NCBI GenBank assembly: GCA_019237945.1
Contig: JAFAOG010000113.1
Span: forward strand, 1-38,124
Origin: Deltaproteobacteria bacterium
GTDB taxonomy: Bacteria > Myxococcota_A > Polyangia > Haliangiales > Haliangiaceae
Reading direction: 5' to 3'
Length of the DNA stretch: 38,124 nucleotides
This document shows, one piece after another, positions 7,969 through 16,349 of this stretch (position 1 is the stretch's first letter; the number at the start of each line of letters is the position of its first letter). The position numbers and the translations under genes are program-made. The notes below the pieces were generated by a model. It had not been told where the DNA came from. It ran no database searches and was given only the letters and a program-made list of their open reading frames with translations.

Positions 7969-9089
7969 GTGAACACTCGCTTGAGCTGGTCCGGCGTCGC
8001 CATGCCGGTGCGCCGCACGCAATCGAGCAGCCGCGACGCCTCGATGCACTGATCGTGGTGCGCGAGCGCGGTCTCGAGCTGGCTCGTCGCGAGCACGACC
8101 TCGCCCTCCTGCAGCGCGGCGACCGCCGTCGCGACGTAGTACATCGAACGCAGCGGCTTGCTGCGCGGATAGATCACGAGCGCGGCGGCGAGCACCTCGC
8201 GGGCCGCATTCGCATCGCCGGTCCGCAGCTGGGCGCGCGCGCGATGCTCGAACGCCTCGGCTCCATCCGACGGCGCGGCGGGCGGCGGCTGCGGCGCGAC
8301 CGGCTGCGGCGTCGGCGGGCGCTCGAACCGGCGCGGCGAGGCCTTCGGCACCGGCGTCGCGTCGCCGCTCTGGATGTCTTCGAAGCCGACGAGCCAGCCC
8401 GGGGGCGTCGCGATCATCGAGCCCGCCTTGATGCCCTTGCCCTCGGTCAACAGCGCGACGCGCAGTCGATCGTAGGCGCGGTTGCCGAGGATCGTCAGCT
8501 CCTCCGCGAGGTGCGTGATCGCGGGCGCTCCGCGGCGCGCGACGAGATCCGGATGATGCCGGCGGATGTGCGCCTTCCAGCCCGCGCGCAGCTGCTCGGG
8601 CGTCGGCTCGCGCGGCACGCCGAGCACCTCGTGGACCGCGGCCGTGCGCATGCGCCGCAGCTCGCTCGACAGCTGCTGGAACAGCTCGCGCTCGTCGGCC
8701 GGCAGCTCCTCGCCGACCGCGTTCATCACGCTCGACCGCCGCGTGGGCGCTGCGGGCACGGGAATCTGCGGATCGGTCTCGGCATCGTCGTTGGGATTCG
8801 CGGCGAGGTGCTTGATCCGCGCGAGCACGTCCTCGGTGAGCCCGCTGAGATCGACCTCGATCCACATGCGCTGCGGATCGCCCTCGACCGGCGACGCGCG
8901 CAGAATCGTGCCGTCGATCGCGATCACCATCTCGTTCGGCAGCTCGAGGCCGAGCGTCACCGGCGAGCCGACCTTCGCCTGGAACGGCACCTTCATCGAC
9001 AGCAGGCGTCCCTTGCGCAGCTTGCGCTTCGTGAACGTCTCGACCTGATCCCAGGTCGCGCATCGCACGTGCAGCGTGCGCGCCGCCAC
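7965..9089 (-). CDS. PilZ-like / J-domain fusion protein (DnaJ-type co-chaperone)
   Basis: A 374-aa soluble protein with three parts. Residues about 5-95 resemble the PilZ-type beta barrel found in many myxobacterial proteins (VPFQAKVGSPVTLGLELP, then MWIEVDLSGLTEDVL). They lack the RxxxR and D/N-x-S-x-x-G motifs that bind cyclic-di-GMP. Residues about 150-212 are a J-domain: HEVLGVP, then WKAHIRRHHPDLV with the essential HPD at 179-181. After a Pro-rich linker (250-275), residues 276-374 are helical and TPR-like. The family role is to stimulate Hsp70 ATPase through HPD. The start is GTG at 9089, sharing one base with the upstream stop (TAGTG); the end overlaps the Hsp70 start (ATGA). The PilZ assignment is by pattern only. 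Confidence 0.85.
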   Translation of the reverse strand: MAARTLHVRCATWDQVETFTKRKLRKGRLLSMKVPFQAKVGSPVTLGLELPNEMVIAIDGTILRASPVEGDPQRMWIEVDLSGLTEDVLARIKHLAANPNDDAETDPQIPVPAAPTRRSSVMNAVGEELPADERELFQQLSSELRRMRTAAVHEVLGVPREPTPEQLRAGWKAHIRRHHPDLVARRGAPAITHLAEELTILGNRAYDRLRVALLTEGKGIKAGSMIATPPGWLVGFEDIQSGDATPVPKASPRRFERPPTPQPVAPQPPPAAPSDGAEAFEHRARAQLRTGDANAAREVLAAALVIYPRSKPLRSMYYVATAVAALQEGEVVLATSQLETALAHHDQCIEASRLLDCVRRTGMATPDQLKRVFT

Positions 9090-11299
9090 TAGTGGCCTTT
9101 CTTTTCGGGGCGCGCGTTCGGATCCGGCTGCAGCTCGACCTTCTTCTCGAGCACCGCCTTCTTCTTCGCCGAGTCGATCGGCGTCGATGGATCATTGTCC
9201 CGCCAGTCGTCGGCCTTGAATTCGACGACCTCCGTCTTGAAGCCCGGCTTGACGACCGCGACCGTGTAATCACGGCCCGCCCACAGGTTCTCGAAGTGCG
9301 CGTGGTTCGCGCCGATGAACAGCCACACGGCCGCGTCGCTCGGCGAGCTGTCGACGTGCACCTTGCCCGCGCCGACGATGCCCGTGGTGCCGAGCACCGG
9401 CGTCGTCGGCTGCAGCGGTAGCTCGGCGGTCTTGCCCGCCTTGCCGGGCTTGAGCGTCACGTCGAGCTTTGCCGCGAGCGACTTGCCGCTGCCTTTCCAC
9501 GTCGTGCCGTTGATCTGCGCCTCGGTCGGCTCGAAGCCGTCCTTGAGCAACACGAGGTCGTGCTGCTGCGTCGCGGGCAACGCGATCGCCACGTCGACCG
9601 GCGTCTTGCCGAGCTGGAGCCAGATGCCCGCCGCATCGGCCGTGATGTCGATCGCGCCCGGATCGGGGAGCGCTTCCTGCGCCGCCTTCGTCTTGTCGGC
9701 GGCCTCCTGCTCGGCGCGCTCCTTCGCTTCTTTCGCGGCCTGCGCCTGCGCGTCGTCCTGGTGCAGCCGGTAGTAGATGCCGTAGCCGGCGGCGCCGAGG
9801 AGGCCGAGGATCACGATCGTGCCGATCACGCCGCGCACCGGGCTCTTCAGCTTCGGCGGAGGCTCGTGCATGTCGGGCACGTCGACGATCGGCGCCGCAC
9901 GCGGTGCACTGCGCTTGGCCGGATCGCCAGTCTCGGCGCGCACGGCGGCGCGTTCGGCGCGCGCGGCGGCCTGCTCGAGCTTCGCGGCGGCGGCAGCGGC
10001 TTGCTCGGCCGCGGTCGTCACGCGCTTCGCGCCCTCGTCGAGCGAATCGATCGCGGCGAGCGCCGCGGCCTCATCGGACGTGCCGCCCCGCGTGCCGACG
10101 GCCGGGCTCGACCGGCGCGGCGGAGCGAGCGGGAGATCGCTGAACGACTCGCGCGACGGCGACGGTGGAGGCAACGGCGTCGCGTCGTCGTCGGGATCGT
10201 CGAGCGACGGCACGCGGCCGCGCGATACGATCGCCTCGCGCTCGCGGGGATCCTGGCGAATGATGTCGCTGATCGGATCGCGGCGGAACGGGCGCGGATC
10301 GACCTGCGTCATCCCCGTGTTGTCGAGGTCGTTGAGCACCGAGCCGATGCGATCGGAGCCCGGGCGCGACGACCGCGTGACCTGGATCTGCGACGCGCCG
10401 CCGAGCGATGCGAGCAGGTCCTCGGTCGCGTCGTCGATGTTCGCGTCGCTCTGCGACAGCCCCGCCTCGCGGATCAGCTCTCCGCGATCGGCGAGCTCCC
10501 ACCGATCATCCTCCATCGCCTCGACGAGGTTCTCGAGCAGATCGGTCGCCGTCTTGTAGCGCCGCGTCGAGTCGGTATCGAGCGCACGCTGCACGAGCCG
10601 CTCGACCGCGGGCGTGACGCGCAGCGAGCCGGGCGGCACCTCGCCCGACAGCATCGTGAACAGCATCGCGCCGACGGCGAACACGTCGACCGCGGGCGTC
10701 GGGTCCTCGCCGACGACGAGCTCGGGCGCGATGTAGCCCGTGAGCCCGCGCCACAGCGAGGAATCCGCGCCCTGCGCGACCGCCTTCGTCAGCGCGTGGC
10801 CGACGATGAAGTCGGTGAGCCGGACGCCGCCGTCCTCGTCGATCAGCACGCTGCGCGGATGGACCGCGCCGTGGATGACGCCGGCCTTGTGCGCCGCCGC
10901 GAGCGCCTCGATCACGCTGCGACCGATCAGGCCCGCGACCGGCATCGCGAGCTTGCCGCCCTGCTTCGACTTCGCCTTCGCGGCCGCGATCAGGTCCTGC
11001 ACGGTGACGTAGCGCCCCACGCCGCGCGTCACGATCACGACATCGGGCCCGCCCGACTCGACGCCGACCGTCGGCACGATGTTGCCGTGCTCGAGCTTGG
11101 TGACGGTCGCGATCGTCTTGGCGTCGGTCAGCGCGATCCGGAACGAATCGTCTTCGAGGATCTTCGGATCGACGACCAGGCCGCGCAGGTTGCGCTGGCC
11201 CATGAACTGCGCGCGGTGAATCGCGCCATACATGGTGACGGCCAACCGCTCGCTGAGGACAACGCCGGCGATAATCTGCTCGGCCGCTTGGCCACCCAC
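9089..11299 (-). CDS. Membrane-bound pseudokinase with PEGA-like extracytoplasmic domain
   Basis: A 736-aa protein. Residues about 20-265 follow the Hanks kinase fold, but catalysis looks lost. There is no clear glycine loop or VAIK lysine, the catalytic loop reads IHGAVHPRSVLI (the HRD Asp replaced by Ala145, Lys by His147, Asn by Ser150), and DFG reads DFI. The APE motif (GYIAPEL) and the C-lobe helices remain. A long acidic/proline linker and an Ala/Glu-rich coiled-coil stretch (about 405-460) follow. Next come one membrane helix (about 489-510) and an outer region ending in a PEGA-like domain (HVDSSPSDAAVWLFIG, then AGRDYTVAVVKPGFK). I chose GTG at 11299, 20 bases after the prepilin peptidase stop, with GGAAG before it; ATG at 11233 is an alternative. 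Probable role: a scaffold or receptor, not a phosphotransferase. Confidence 0.85.
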   Translation of the reverse strand: MGGQAAEQIIAGVVLSERLAVTMYGAIHRAQFMGQRNLRGLVVDPKILEDDSFRIALTDAKTIATVTKLEHGNIVPTVGVESGGPDVVIVTRGVGRYVTVQDLIAAAKAKSKQGGKLAMPVAGLIGRSVIEALAAAHKAGVIHGAVHPRSVLIDEDGGVRLTDFIVGHALTKAVAQGADSSLWRGLTGYIAPELVVGEDPTPAVDVFAVGAMLFTMLSGEVPPGSLRVTPAVERLVQRALDTDSTRRYKTATDLLENLVEAMEDDRWELADRGELIREAGLSQSDANIDDATEDLLASLGGASQIQVTRSSRPGSDRIGSVLNDLDNTGMTQVDPRPFRRDPISDIIRQDPREREAIVSRGRVPSLDDPDDDATPLPPPSPSRESFSDLPLAPPRRSSPAVGTRGGTSDEAAALAAIDSLDEGAKRVTTAAEQAAAAAAKLEQAAARAERAAVRAETGDPAKRSAPRAAPIVDVPDMHEPPPKLKSPVRGVIGTIVILGLLGAAGYGIYYRLHQDDAQAQAAKEAKERAEQEAADKTKAAQEALPDPGAIDITADAAGIWLQLGKTPVDVAIALPATQQHDLVLLKDGFEPTEAQINGTTWKGSGKSLAAKLDVTLKPGKAGKTAELPLQPTTPVLGTTGIVGAGKVHVDSSPSDAAVWLFIGANHAHFENLWAGRDYTVAVVKPGFKTEVVEFKADDWRDNDPSTPIDSAKKKAVLEKKVELQPDPNARPEKKGH

Positions 11300-11319
11300 G
11301 CTTCCGAAGATACCACGGC

Positions 11320-12171
11320 TCAGTAAGCAGTTAGCCGCATGTGGACCTCGATCCACGGCTCGGCAAACAGGTAGAAAACGGCCGCCGCCGCGAGGTAGGG
11401 CCCAAAGGCCAGCTCGCTGGTCATCGACCCCTCGCCGCGCCGCAAGAGCTTCACCGACTCGAGCACGGTCCCGAGCATCGACCCGCCGAACAAGGTCGCG
11501 AGCACGCCCTTCCAGCCGAGCAGCGCGCCGACCAGCGCCAGCAGCTTCGCGTCGCCCAGGCCCAGGCCCTCGCGCTTGCGGATCCGGAAGTACAGCTCGC
11601 CGATCAGCCACGGCAGCCCGTAGCCGATCGCGATGCCGACCAGCCCGTCGTACCAGCGCCGCTCCGGCAGCAGGTAGCTCGCGCCGTAGAAGATCACGAT
11701 CGCAGGGTACGTGAGCTTGTCGAGGATCAGCTTGGTGTCGATGTCGATGAACGTCACGACGACCATGACGAACACGAACGCCGCCATGATCGCGAACCGG
11801 ATCAGGCGCATCTCCATCGTCTCGAGCATCCCGCCCGGCCCGACGGTGAACCACCACGCGACGCCGAACAGCGCGCCCGTGATCGCCTCGACGAGCAGGT
11901 AGCGCGCGGAGAACGGCGCCTTGCAGTTGCGGCACTGGCCGCGCAGCCACAGCCACGACACCAGCGGCACGTTGTCGTACCACTTGATCGGCGTCTTGCA
12001 GGCGAAGCAGTGCGAGCCCGGCGCGACGACGCTGCGCCCGTTCGGGAATTCGTCGCTCGGCGCCCAGCGGTAGATGCAGACGTTCGCGAAGCTGCCCCAG
12101 AGCAGGCCAAGCACGACCGCAAACACATAGGCACCTGGCGTATCCGCCAGCGGCTCGAGCTCGGTGAGCAC
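11320..12171 (-). CDS. pilD: Prepilin peptidase (type IV leader peptidase, A24 family)
   Basis: An inner-membrane aspartic protease of 283 aa that cleaves, and usually N-methylates, type IV prepilins and type II secretion pseudopilins. The N-terminal part has GLLWGSFANVCIYR and the two CxxC zinc pairs HCFACKTPIKW and QCRNCKAPFSARYLLVE. The two catalytic aspartates lie in FIDIDTKLILDKLTYP and GLGLGDAKLLALVGALLGW. About seven or eight membrane helices are visible. The start is taken as GTG at 12171, because the LADTPGAYVFAVVLGLLWGSF segment directly after it is the expected N-terminus. No strong ribosome site is seen. It heads the minus-strand run and is divergent from the lipoprotein gene at 12226 (54 bases apart). 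No pilin or secretion gene lies in this window. Confidence 0.95.
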   Translation of the reverse strand: MLTELEPLADTPGAYVFAVVLGLLWGSFANVCIYRWAPSDEFPNGRSVVAPGSHCFACKTPIKWYDNVPLVSWLWLRGQCRNCKAPFSARYLLVEAITGALFGVAWWFTVGPGGMLETMEMRLIRFAIMAAFVFVMVVVTFIDIDTKLILDKLTYPAIVIFYGASYLLPERRWYDGLVGIAIGYGLPWLIGELYFRIRKREGLGLGDAKLLALVGALLGWKGVLATLFGGSMLGTVLESVKLLRRGEGSMTSELAFGPYLAAAAVFYLFAEPWIEVHMRLTAY

Positions 12172-12225
12172 GATGCAATTGTGCCGCGGTTGACCCGGCT
12201 CGTCGAGAAAGCTAAGACCTCCGGG

Positions 12226-13200
12226 ATGATCCGTACGACCCTGCTTGCCACCGTGGCACTCGCCGCGTGTGGGCGCTCGCAGGGTGTCGAGGATCGCGAT
12301 CTCGGCGGGCTGGTCGTCGCGCCGAAGCAGGAAGACACGCGGATCGCGCTCGACCGCGCGGTCAAGGATCCCGCGGAGCTGACACGCGCGCTGTCGCTGA
12401 CAAAACGGCAGGTCGACGCGGTGCTCGGCCTCCACACCGTTGCCGTCTCGACGCAGACGATCGTCGAGGAGGCCGGCAAGCCGGTCTCCGACCTCAGCGA
12501 CCACACGACGATCGAGCTCGGCGAGGCCGGCTCGTTCCACGCGGTGTACACGAACTCCGCCGACTACGGGCGCGAGGTCATCTACGTCAGCGGCCAGCTC
12601 TACCTCAAGCCGCGCTACCAGCGCTGGCACCAGCGCGCGCCCGAGGGGCCCGACGAGCCCGCGCAGATCGAGGACGACATGTACGGCGCGATCGCGGCGA
12701 CGTGGGATCTGTTCGCGCCGGGTGCCGAGCTGACGGACCAGGGCGCGGCGCAGGTCGGCGGGCGGCCCGGGCGCAAGATCGCGGTGAAGCTGTCGCCGTC
12801 GCCGAAGAAGCCACCCGCGGAGAAGCTCGCGCAGCGCAAGTGGCGCGAGAAGCGCACGATCGACGCGCTCGAGGGCGTCGTGATCCTCGATGCCGACAAG
12901 GGCGTCCCGCTCGCCGTCCAGCTCGTCGGCACGGTCGGGTTCACGCGCGACAACCGCCGGTTCGCGATGAAGATCACGCTGACGAGCGACGTCTCCGGAA
13001 TCGGCGTCGCCGCGACCGTGAAGTCACCTGCGCCCGAGGACACCGTCGCCACGCCCGAGCGGCTGCGTGAGGTCGATGAGCGCGATTTCCTGCTCCAGGG
13101 CATCGCCCCGCCGCTGCGCAAGAACCCCGACGGCTCGCCGGTGACGCCCGCTCCTGCCGCTCCCGCCGCGACGGGTTCTGGGTCAAACTCCAAGAAATGA
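12226..13200 (+). CDS. Uncharacterised lipoprotein
   Basis: A 324-aa protein with a lipoprotein signal, MIRTTLLATVALAAC, and Cys15 as predicted lipid anchor. The mature part is alpha/beta with a mid-section TNSADYGREVIYVSGQLYLK and a later VILDADKGVPLAVQLVGTVGF. The pattern resembles envelope lipoproteins that carry an LppX/LolA-like lipid-binding fold, but no family could be assigned. The tail is Pro/Ala/Ser-rich and low complexity. The ATG at 12226 is chosen over the longer open frame because of the signal peptide. Its stop overlaps the next start as ATGA, so it probably heads the proBA-rsfS-rlmH run. Promoter elements must lie in the 54-base gap to the divergent prepilin peptidase, or inside that gene. 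Confidence 0.85.
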   Translation: MIRTTLLATVALAACGRSQGVEDRDLGGLVVAPKQEDTRIALDRAVKDPAELTRALSLTKRQVDAVLGLHTVAVSTQTIVEEAGKPVSDLSDHTTIELGEAGSFHAVYTNSADYGREVIYVSGQLYLKPRYQRWHQRAPEGPDEPAQIEDDMYGAIAATWDLFAPGAELTDQGAAQVGGRPGRKIAVKLSPSPKKPPAEKLAQRKWREKRTIDALEGVVILDADKGVPLAVQLVGTVGFTRDNRRFAMKITLTSDVSGIGVAATVKSPAPEDTVATPERLREVDERDFLLQGIAPPLRKNPDGSPVTPAPAAPAATGSGSNSKK

Positions 13201-13988
13201 CCGCGCTCGTCCAGCGCCGCGACTACCTCGAGGGCCAGCGCCGCACGATCATCGCGCGCGCGCTCCTCGGCAGTCTCGCGGGGACGATTCCGCTGCCGTT
13301 CGTCGACGACTGGGCGATCGAGCGGATCCTCGGCGGCGGCTATCGCCGGATCGCGGCGGCGCATCACGTCGATCTGACCGACGAGGCGGTTGCGGCGCTC
13401 GTCCACGGCAAGACGAAGGGCCCGTCGCTGACCGAGATGGCGGCCGGCGGGATCATGATGCGCGTCGCGGGCCGCGCGGCGAAGAAGATGATGGTCGCGC
13501 TCGCGACGCTCAACCGCGCACGGTCCGCCGCCCGGACGTTCACGGCGATGACGCTGTTCGATCATTACTGCGCGAAGCTGCACCGCGGCCTCGCGCTCGA
13601 CGCTCCGACCGCCTACGCGCTGCGCGACGAGATCGCACGCTCGATCGACAACACGCCCGGCGCGCTCGTGTTCCATCCGTTCCGCCGTGGAGTGCTCGCC
13701 GCCGCGCGCGCGACCGTCAAGGCGCCGCTCGAGCTGGCCGACCTCGCGACGGGCGGCCGCGTGCGCAAGCTGCTCGCGAAGCAGAGCGAGGTCCACGATC
13801 CCGAGCACGTCGGCGATCTCGAGCAAGCGATGGACGCCGCGCTCGCCGACAAAGACGGCTTCCTCGCGCGCACGGTGACCGCCGTCGAGGTCCAGCTGTC
13901 GAGCGAGGTCAATCCGTATCTCGACAGCGCGCTCGATTCGCTCGATCGCCGGTGGCGGGCGCGGATCGCAGCTGGTGTCATCAAGTGA
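13197..13988 (+). CDS. Unrecognised 263-aa protein
   Basis: No family was recognised with confidence. Residues about 20-50 (RALLGSLAGTIPLPFVDDWAIERI) form an amphipathic or membrane-associating helix with an I-P-x-P-x-x-D-D turn of a kind seen in DUF697/EcsC-like membrane-associated proteins. Residues 80-120 hold another glycine/alanine-rich helix (EMAAGGIMMRVAGRAAKKMM), and the rest is predicted helical with basic patches. There is no signal peptide. The start ATG overlaps the lipoprotein stop (ATGA), and its own stop overlaps the proB GTG (GTGA), so it is translated in a tightly coupled chain. A link to proline synthesis is not implied by the sequence; a peripheral membrane role is a guess. 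Confidence 0.8.
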   Translation: MTALVQRRDYLEGQRRTIIARALLGSLAGTIPLPFVDDWAIERILGGGYRRIAAAHHVDLTDEAVAALVHGKTKGPSLTEMAAGGIMMRVAGRAAKKMMVALATLNRARSAARTFTAMTLFDHYCAKLHRGLALDAPTAYALRDEIARSIDNTPGALVFHPFRRGVLAAARATVKAPLELADLATGGRVRKLLAKQSEVHDPEHVGDLEQAMDAALADKDGFLARTVTAVEVQLSSEVNPYLDSALDSLDRRWRARIAAGVIK

Positions 13989-15076
13989 CCGAACGGGCCA
14001 CACTGCGCGCGTGCAAGCGCGTCGTCATCAAGATCGGCAGCCGGTTGCTCGCCGAGGCGCCCGCGAGCCGGCCGGCCGTGATCGCCGATCAGATCGTCGC
14101 GTTGCGAGGCAAAGGCGTCGAGGTCGTCGTCGTGTCGTCGGGCGCGATCGCGCTCGGCATGCGCCGGCTCGGCCTCGCCACGCGCCCGACGGAGATGCCC
14201 GCGCTGCAGGCGGCCGCCGCGGTCGGCCAGTCGCGATTGATGCAGTACTGGGAGCACGCATTCGGGGCGCACGACATCGAGATCGGCCAGGTGCTGCTGA
14301 CGCACGATGATCTCGGCGATCGCCGGCGCTTCCTGTCGGCGCGGCTGACGCTGCGCGCGCTGCTCGATGCGCACTGCGTCCCGATCATCAACGAGAACGA
14401 CACGGTTGCGACCGAGGAGATCAAGTTCGGCGACAACGATCAGCTCGCCGCGCTCGTCTGCAACCTCGTCAGCGCGGATTGCCTCGTGATCCTGACCGAC
14501 GTCGAGGGCGTGCGCGACGCGAGCGGCGTGCGGATGCCGATCGTCCGCGACATCGATCGGGAGGCGGTGCCGGTCGCGGGCGGCTCGACGAGCGGCGTCG
14601 GCTCGGGCGGCATGGCGAGCAAGGTCGGATCGGCGCGGATCGTCACGCGCACCGGCGTGGCGGCGGTCGTTGCACCTGGCCGCGAGGCCGACGTGCTCGT
14701 GCGCGTGCTCGCCGGCGACGACATCGGGACCTTGTTCGTGCCGGCCTCGAAGCTGTCGAGTCGCAAGCACTGGATCGCGTACGGCGCGAAGCCGTCGGGC
14801 AAGCTGATGATCGACGAAGGCGCGGCGCGCGCGCTCCGCGAGGGCGGCAAGTCCCTGCTCCCGGCGGGCATCGTTTCGGTCGACGGGGACTTCGAGCTCG
14901 GCGACACCGTGTCGATCGTGACTCGCGACGGTCACGAATTCGCCCGTGGTCTCGCGGCCTACGGCGGGGCGGATCTGCGGAAGATCCAGGGCTTGCAATC
15001 GGCCGGCATCGAGGCCAGGCTGGGATACAAAGGTATCGACGAAGCGATCCACCGGGATGATCTCGTGATCTTGTGA
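13985..15076 (+). CDS. proB: Glutamate 5-kinase
   Basis: A cytoplasmic enzyme of 363 aa for the first step of proline synthesis, ATP plus L-glutamate to gamma-glutamyl phosphate. The amino acid kinase domain shows KRVVIKIGSRLL near the start, VVVSSGAIALGM, the substrate loop PIINENDTVA, FGDNDQLAALV, and the ILTDVEGVRD and GSGGMASKVGSARI nucleotide motifs. The C-terminal 80-90 residues form a PUA domain (SLLPAGIVSVDGDFELGDTV), the usual full-length bacterial form. I chose GTG at 13985, which forms GTGA with the upstream stop, over an ATG 33 bases earlier inside the previous gene. Its stop overlaps the proA GTG in the same way. Family enzymes are usually feedback-inhibited by proline. Confidence 0.97.
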   Translation: MTERATLRACKRVVIKIGSRLLAEAPASRPAVIADQIVALRGKGVEVVVVSSGAIALGMRRLGLATRPTEMPALQAAAAVGQSRLMQYWEHAFGAHDIEIGQVLLTHDDLGDRRRFLSARLTLRALLDAHCVPIINENDTVATEEIKFGDNDQLAALVCNLVSADCLVILTDVEGVRDASGVRMPIVRDIDREAVPVAGGSTSGVGSGGMASKVGSARIVTRTGVAAVVAPGREADVLVRVLAGDDIGTLFVPASKLSSRKHWIAYGAKPSGKLMIDEGAARALREGGKSLLPAGIVSVDGDFELGDTVSIVTRDGHEFARGLAAYGGADLRKIQGLQSAGIEARLGYKGIDEAIHRDDLVIL

Positions 15077-16329
15077 CCACCGCAGTCGAACGAGCCCACG
15101 TCGTTCGGGGGGTCGCGCAGGCGGCGCGGCAGGCGTCGAGGAGCATCGCGAAGTCGACCCCGGCGCAGCGCACGCAGGCGCTTCACGCGATCGCGGACGA
15201 GCTGGTCGCGAACGCACCGGCGATTCGCGCGGCCAACGAAGCCGACCTCGCACGCGCGACCGACCTCGCGCCGGCAATGCGCGATCGCCTCACGCTGACC
15301 GATGCGTCGATCGGCAAGCTCGCCGCCGCCGTCCGCGAGATCGCGGCGCAGCCCGAGCTGCTCGGTCGCGTCGAGCGCGAAGAGACGCGCCCGAACGGCC
15401 TTGTCGTGCAGCGCGTGCGCATCCCGCTCGGCGTCGTGCTGATGATCTACGAGGCGCGCCCGAACGTCACCGTCGATGCGGCCGCGCTCTGCCTGAAGTC
15501 CGGCAACGCGTGCATCCTGCGCGGCGGTCGCGAGGCGCTCGAGAGCAACCGCGCCCTGCTGCGCGCGGTGCAGGCCGGTCTCTCGCGCGCGGGGCTGCCC
15601 GCCGAGGCCGTCCAGCTCGTCCCGACGACCGACCGCGAGGCGATCGCGGAGCTGGTCAAGCTCGACGAGCTCATCGATCTTTGTATCCCGCGCGGGGGTG
15701 AAGGCCTCATTCGCTACGTCGCGGAGCACGCGCGCGTTCCGGTCATCAAGCACTACAAGGGCGTCTGTCACGTCTATGTCCACGCCGCGGCTGACCTCGA
15801 CGCCGCGCTCGCGATCGTCGACAACGCGAAGACCTCGCGGCCTGGCGTTTGCAACGCCCTGGAGACATTGCTCGTCGATCGCACCATTGCCGAGTCCTTC
15901 ATCCCGCGGCTGATCGCCCGACTCGGAGACCGCGTCGAGCTGCGAGGGGACGACACGGCGCTGCGCCTCGGCGTCCCTCGCGCAGCCACGGAGGAGGACT
16001 GGTACGCCGAGTACCTCGACCTCATCCTCGCCATCCGGGTGGTCGATTCACTCCCAGATGCGGTCGCCCACATCGAGCATTACGGTTCTTCCCATACCGA
16101 ATCGATCCTCACGCGCGACCCCGCCGCTGCCGAAGACTTCGTCCGCAGCGTCGACAGCTCGACCGTCATGATCAACGCCAGCACGCGCTTCGCCGACGGC
16201 GGCGAGCTCGGCCTCGGCGCCGAGATCGGAATCTCCACCACCCGCCTCCACGCCTACGGACCGATGGGCGCCGAGGGCCTGACCACCACCAAGTTTGTCG
16301 TCCGCGGCAGCGGACAGATTCGCTCGTAG
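15073..16329 (+). CDS. proA: Glutamate-5-semialdehyde dehydrogenase (gamma-glutamyl phosphate reductase)
   Basis: A 418-aa member of the aldehyde dehydrogenase superfamily catalysing the second step of proline synthesis, NADPH-dependent reduction of gamma-glutamyl phosphate. The catalytic cysteine is Cys260 in TSRPGVCNALETLLVD. Other family motifs are RIPLGVVLMIYEARPNVT, LKSGNACILRGG, LCIPRGGEGLI, GVCHVYV, and the C-terminal RFADGGELGLGAEIGISTTR with YGPMGAEGLTTTKFVVRG. The length is normal. The GTG start at 15073 overlaps the proB stop (GTGA), keeping the two enzymes in equal proportion. A 20-base gap containing AAGGGAGAG follows before rsfS. Confidence 0.97.
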   Translation: MTTAVERAHVVRGVAQAARQASRSIAKSTPAQRTQALHAIADELVANAPAIRAANEADLARATDLAPAMRDRLTLTDASIGKLAAAVREIAAQPELLGRVEREETRPNGLVVQRVRIPLGVVLMIYEARPNVTVDAAALCLKSGNACILRGGREALESNRALLRAVQAGLSRAGLPAEAVQLVPTTDREAIAELVKLDELIDLCIPRGGEGLIRYVAEHARVPVIKHYKGVCHVYVHAAADLDAALAIVDNAKTSRPGVCNALETLLVDRTIAESFIPRLIARLGDRVELRGDDTALRLGVPRAATEEDWYAEYLDLILAIRVVDSLPDAVAHIEHYGSSHTESILTRDPAAAEDFVRSVDSSTVMINASTRFADGGELGLGAEIGISTTRLHAYGPMGAEGLTTTKFVVRGSGQIRS

Positions 16330-16349
16330 AAAGGGAGAGACGACAGGGA

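Noticed and set aside
9560..11326. A 588-codon plus-strand open frame antisense to the pseudokinase
   Set aside because: It has low-complexity Arg-rich translation, no ribosome site and no recognisable motif. The minus-strand frame has a kinase fold and a membrane helix.
13985..16329. Riboswitch or attenuator before proB
   Set aside because: proB starts inside the previous stop codon, so there is no leader for such an element.
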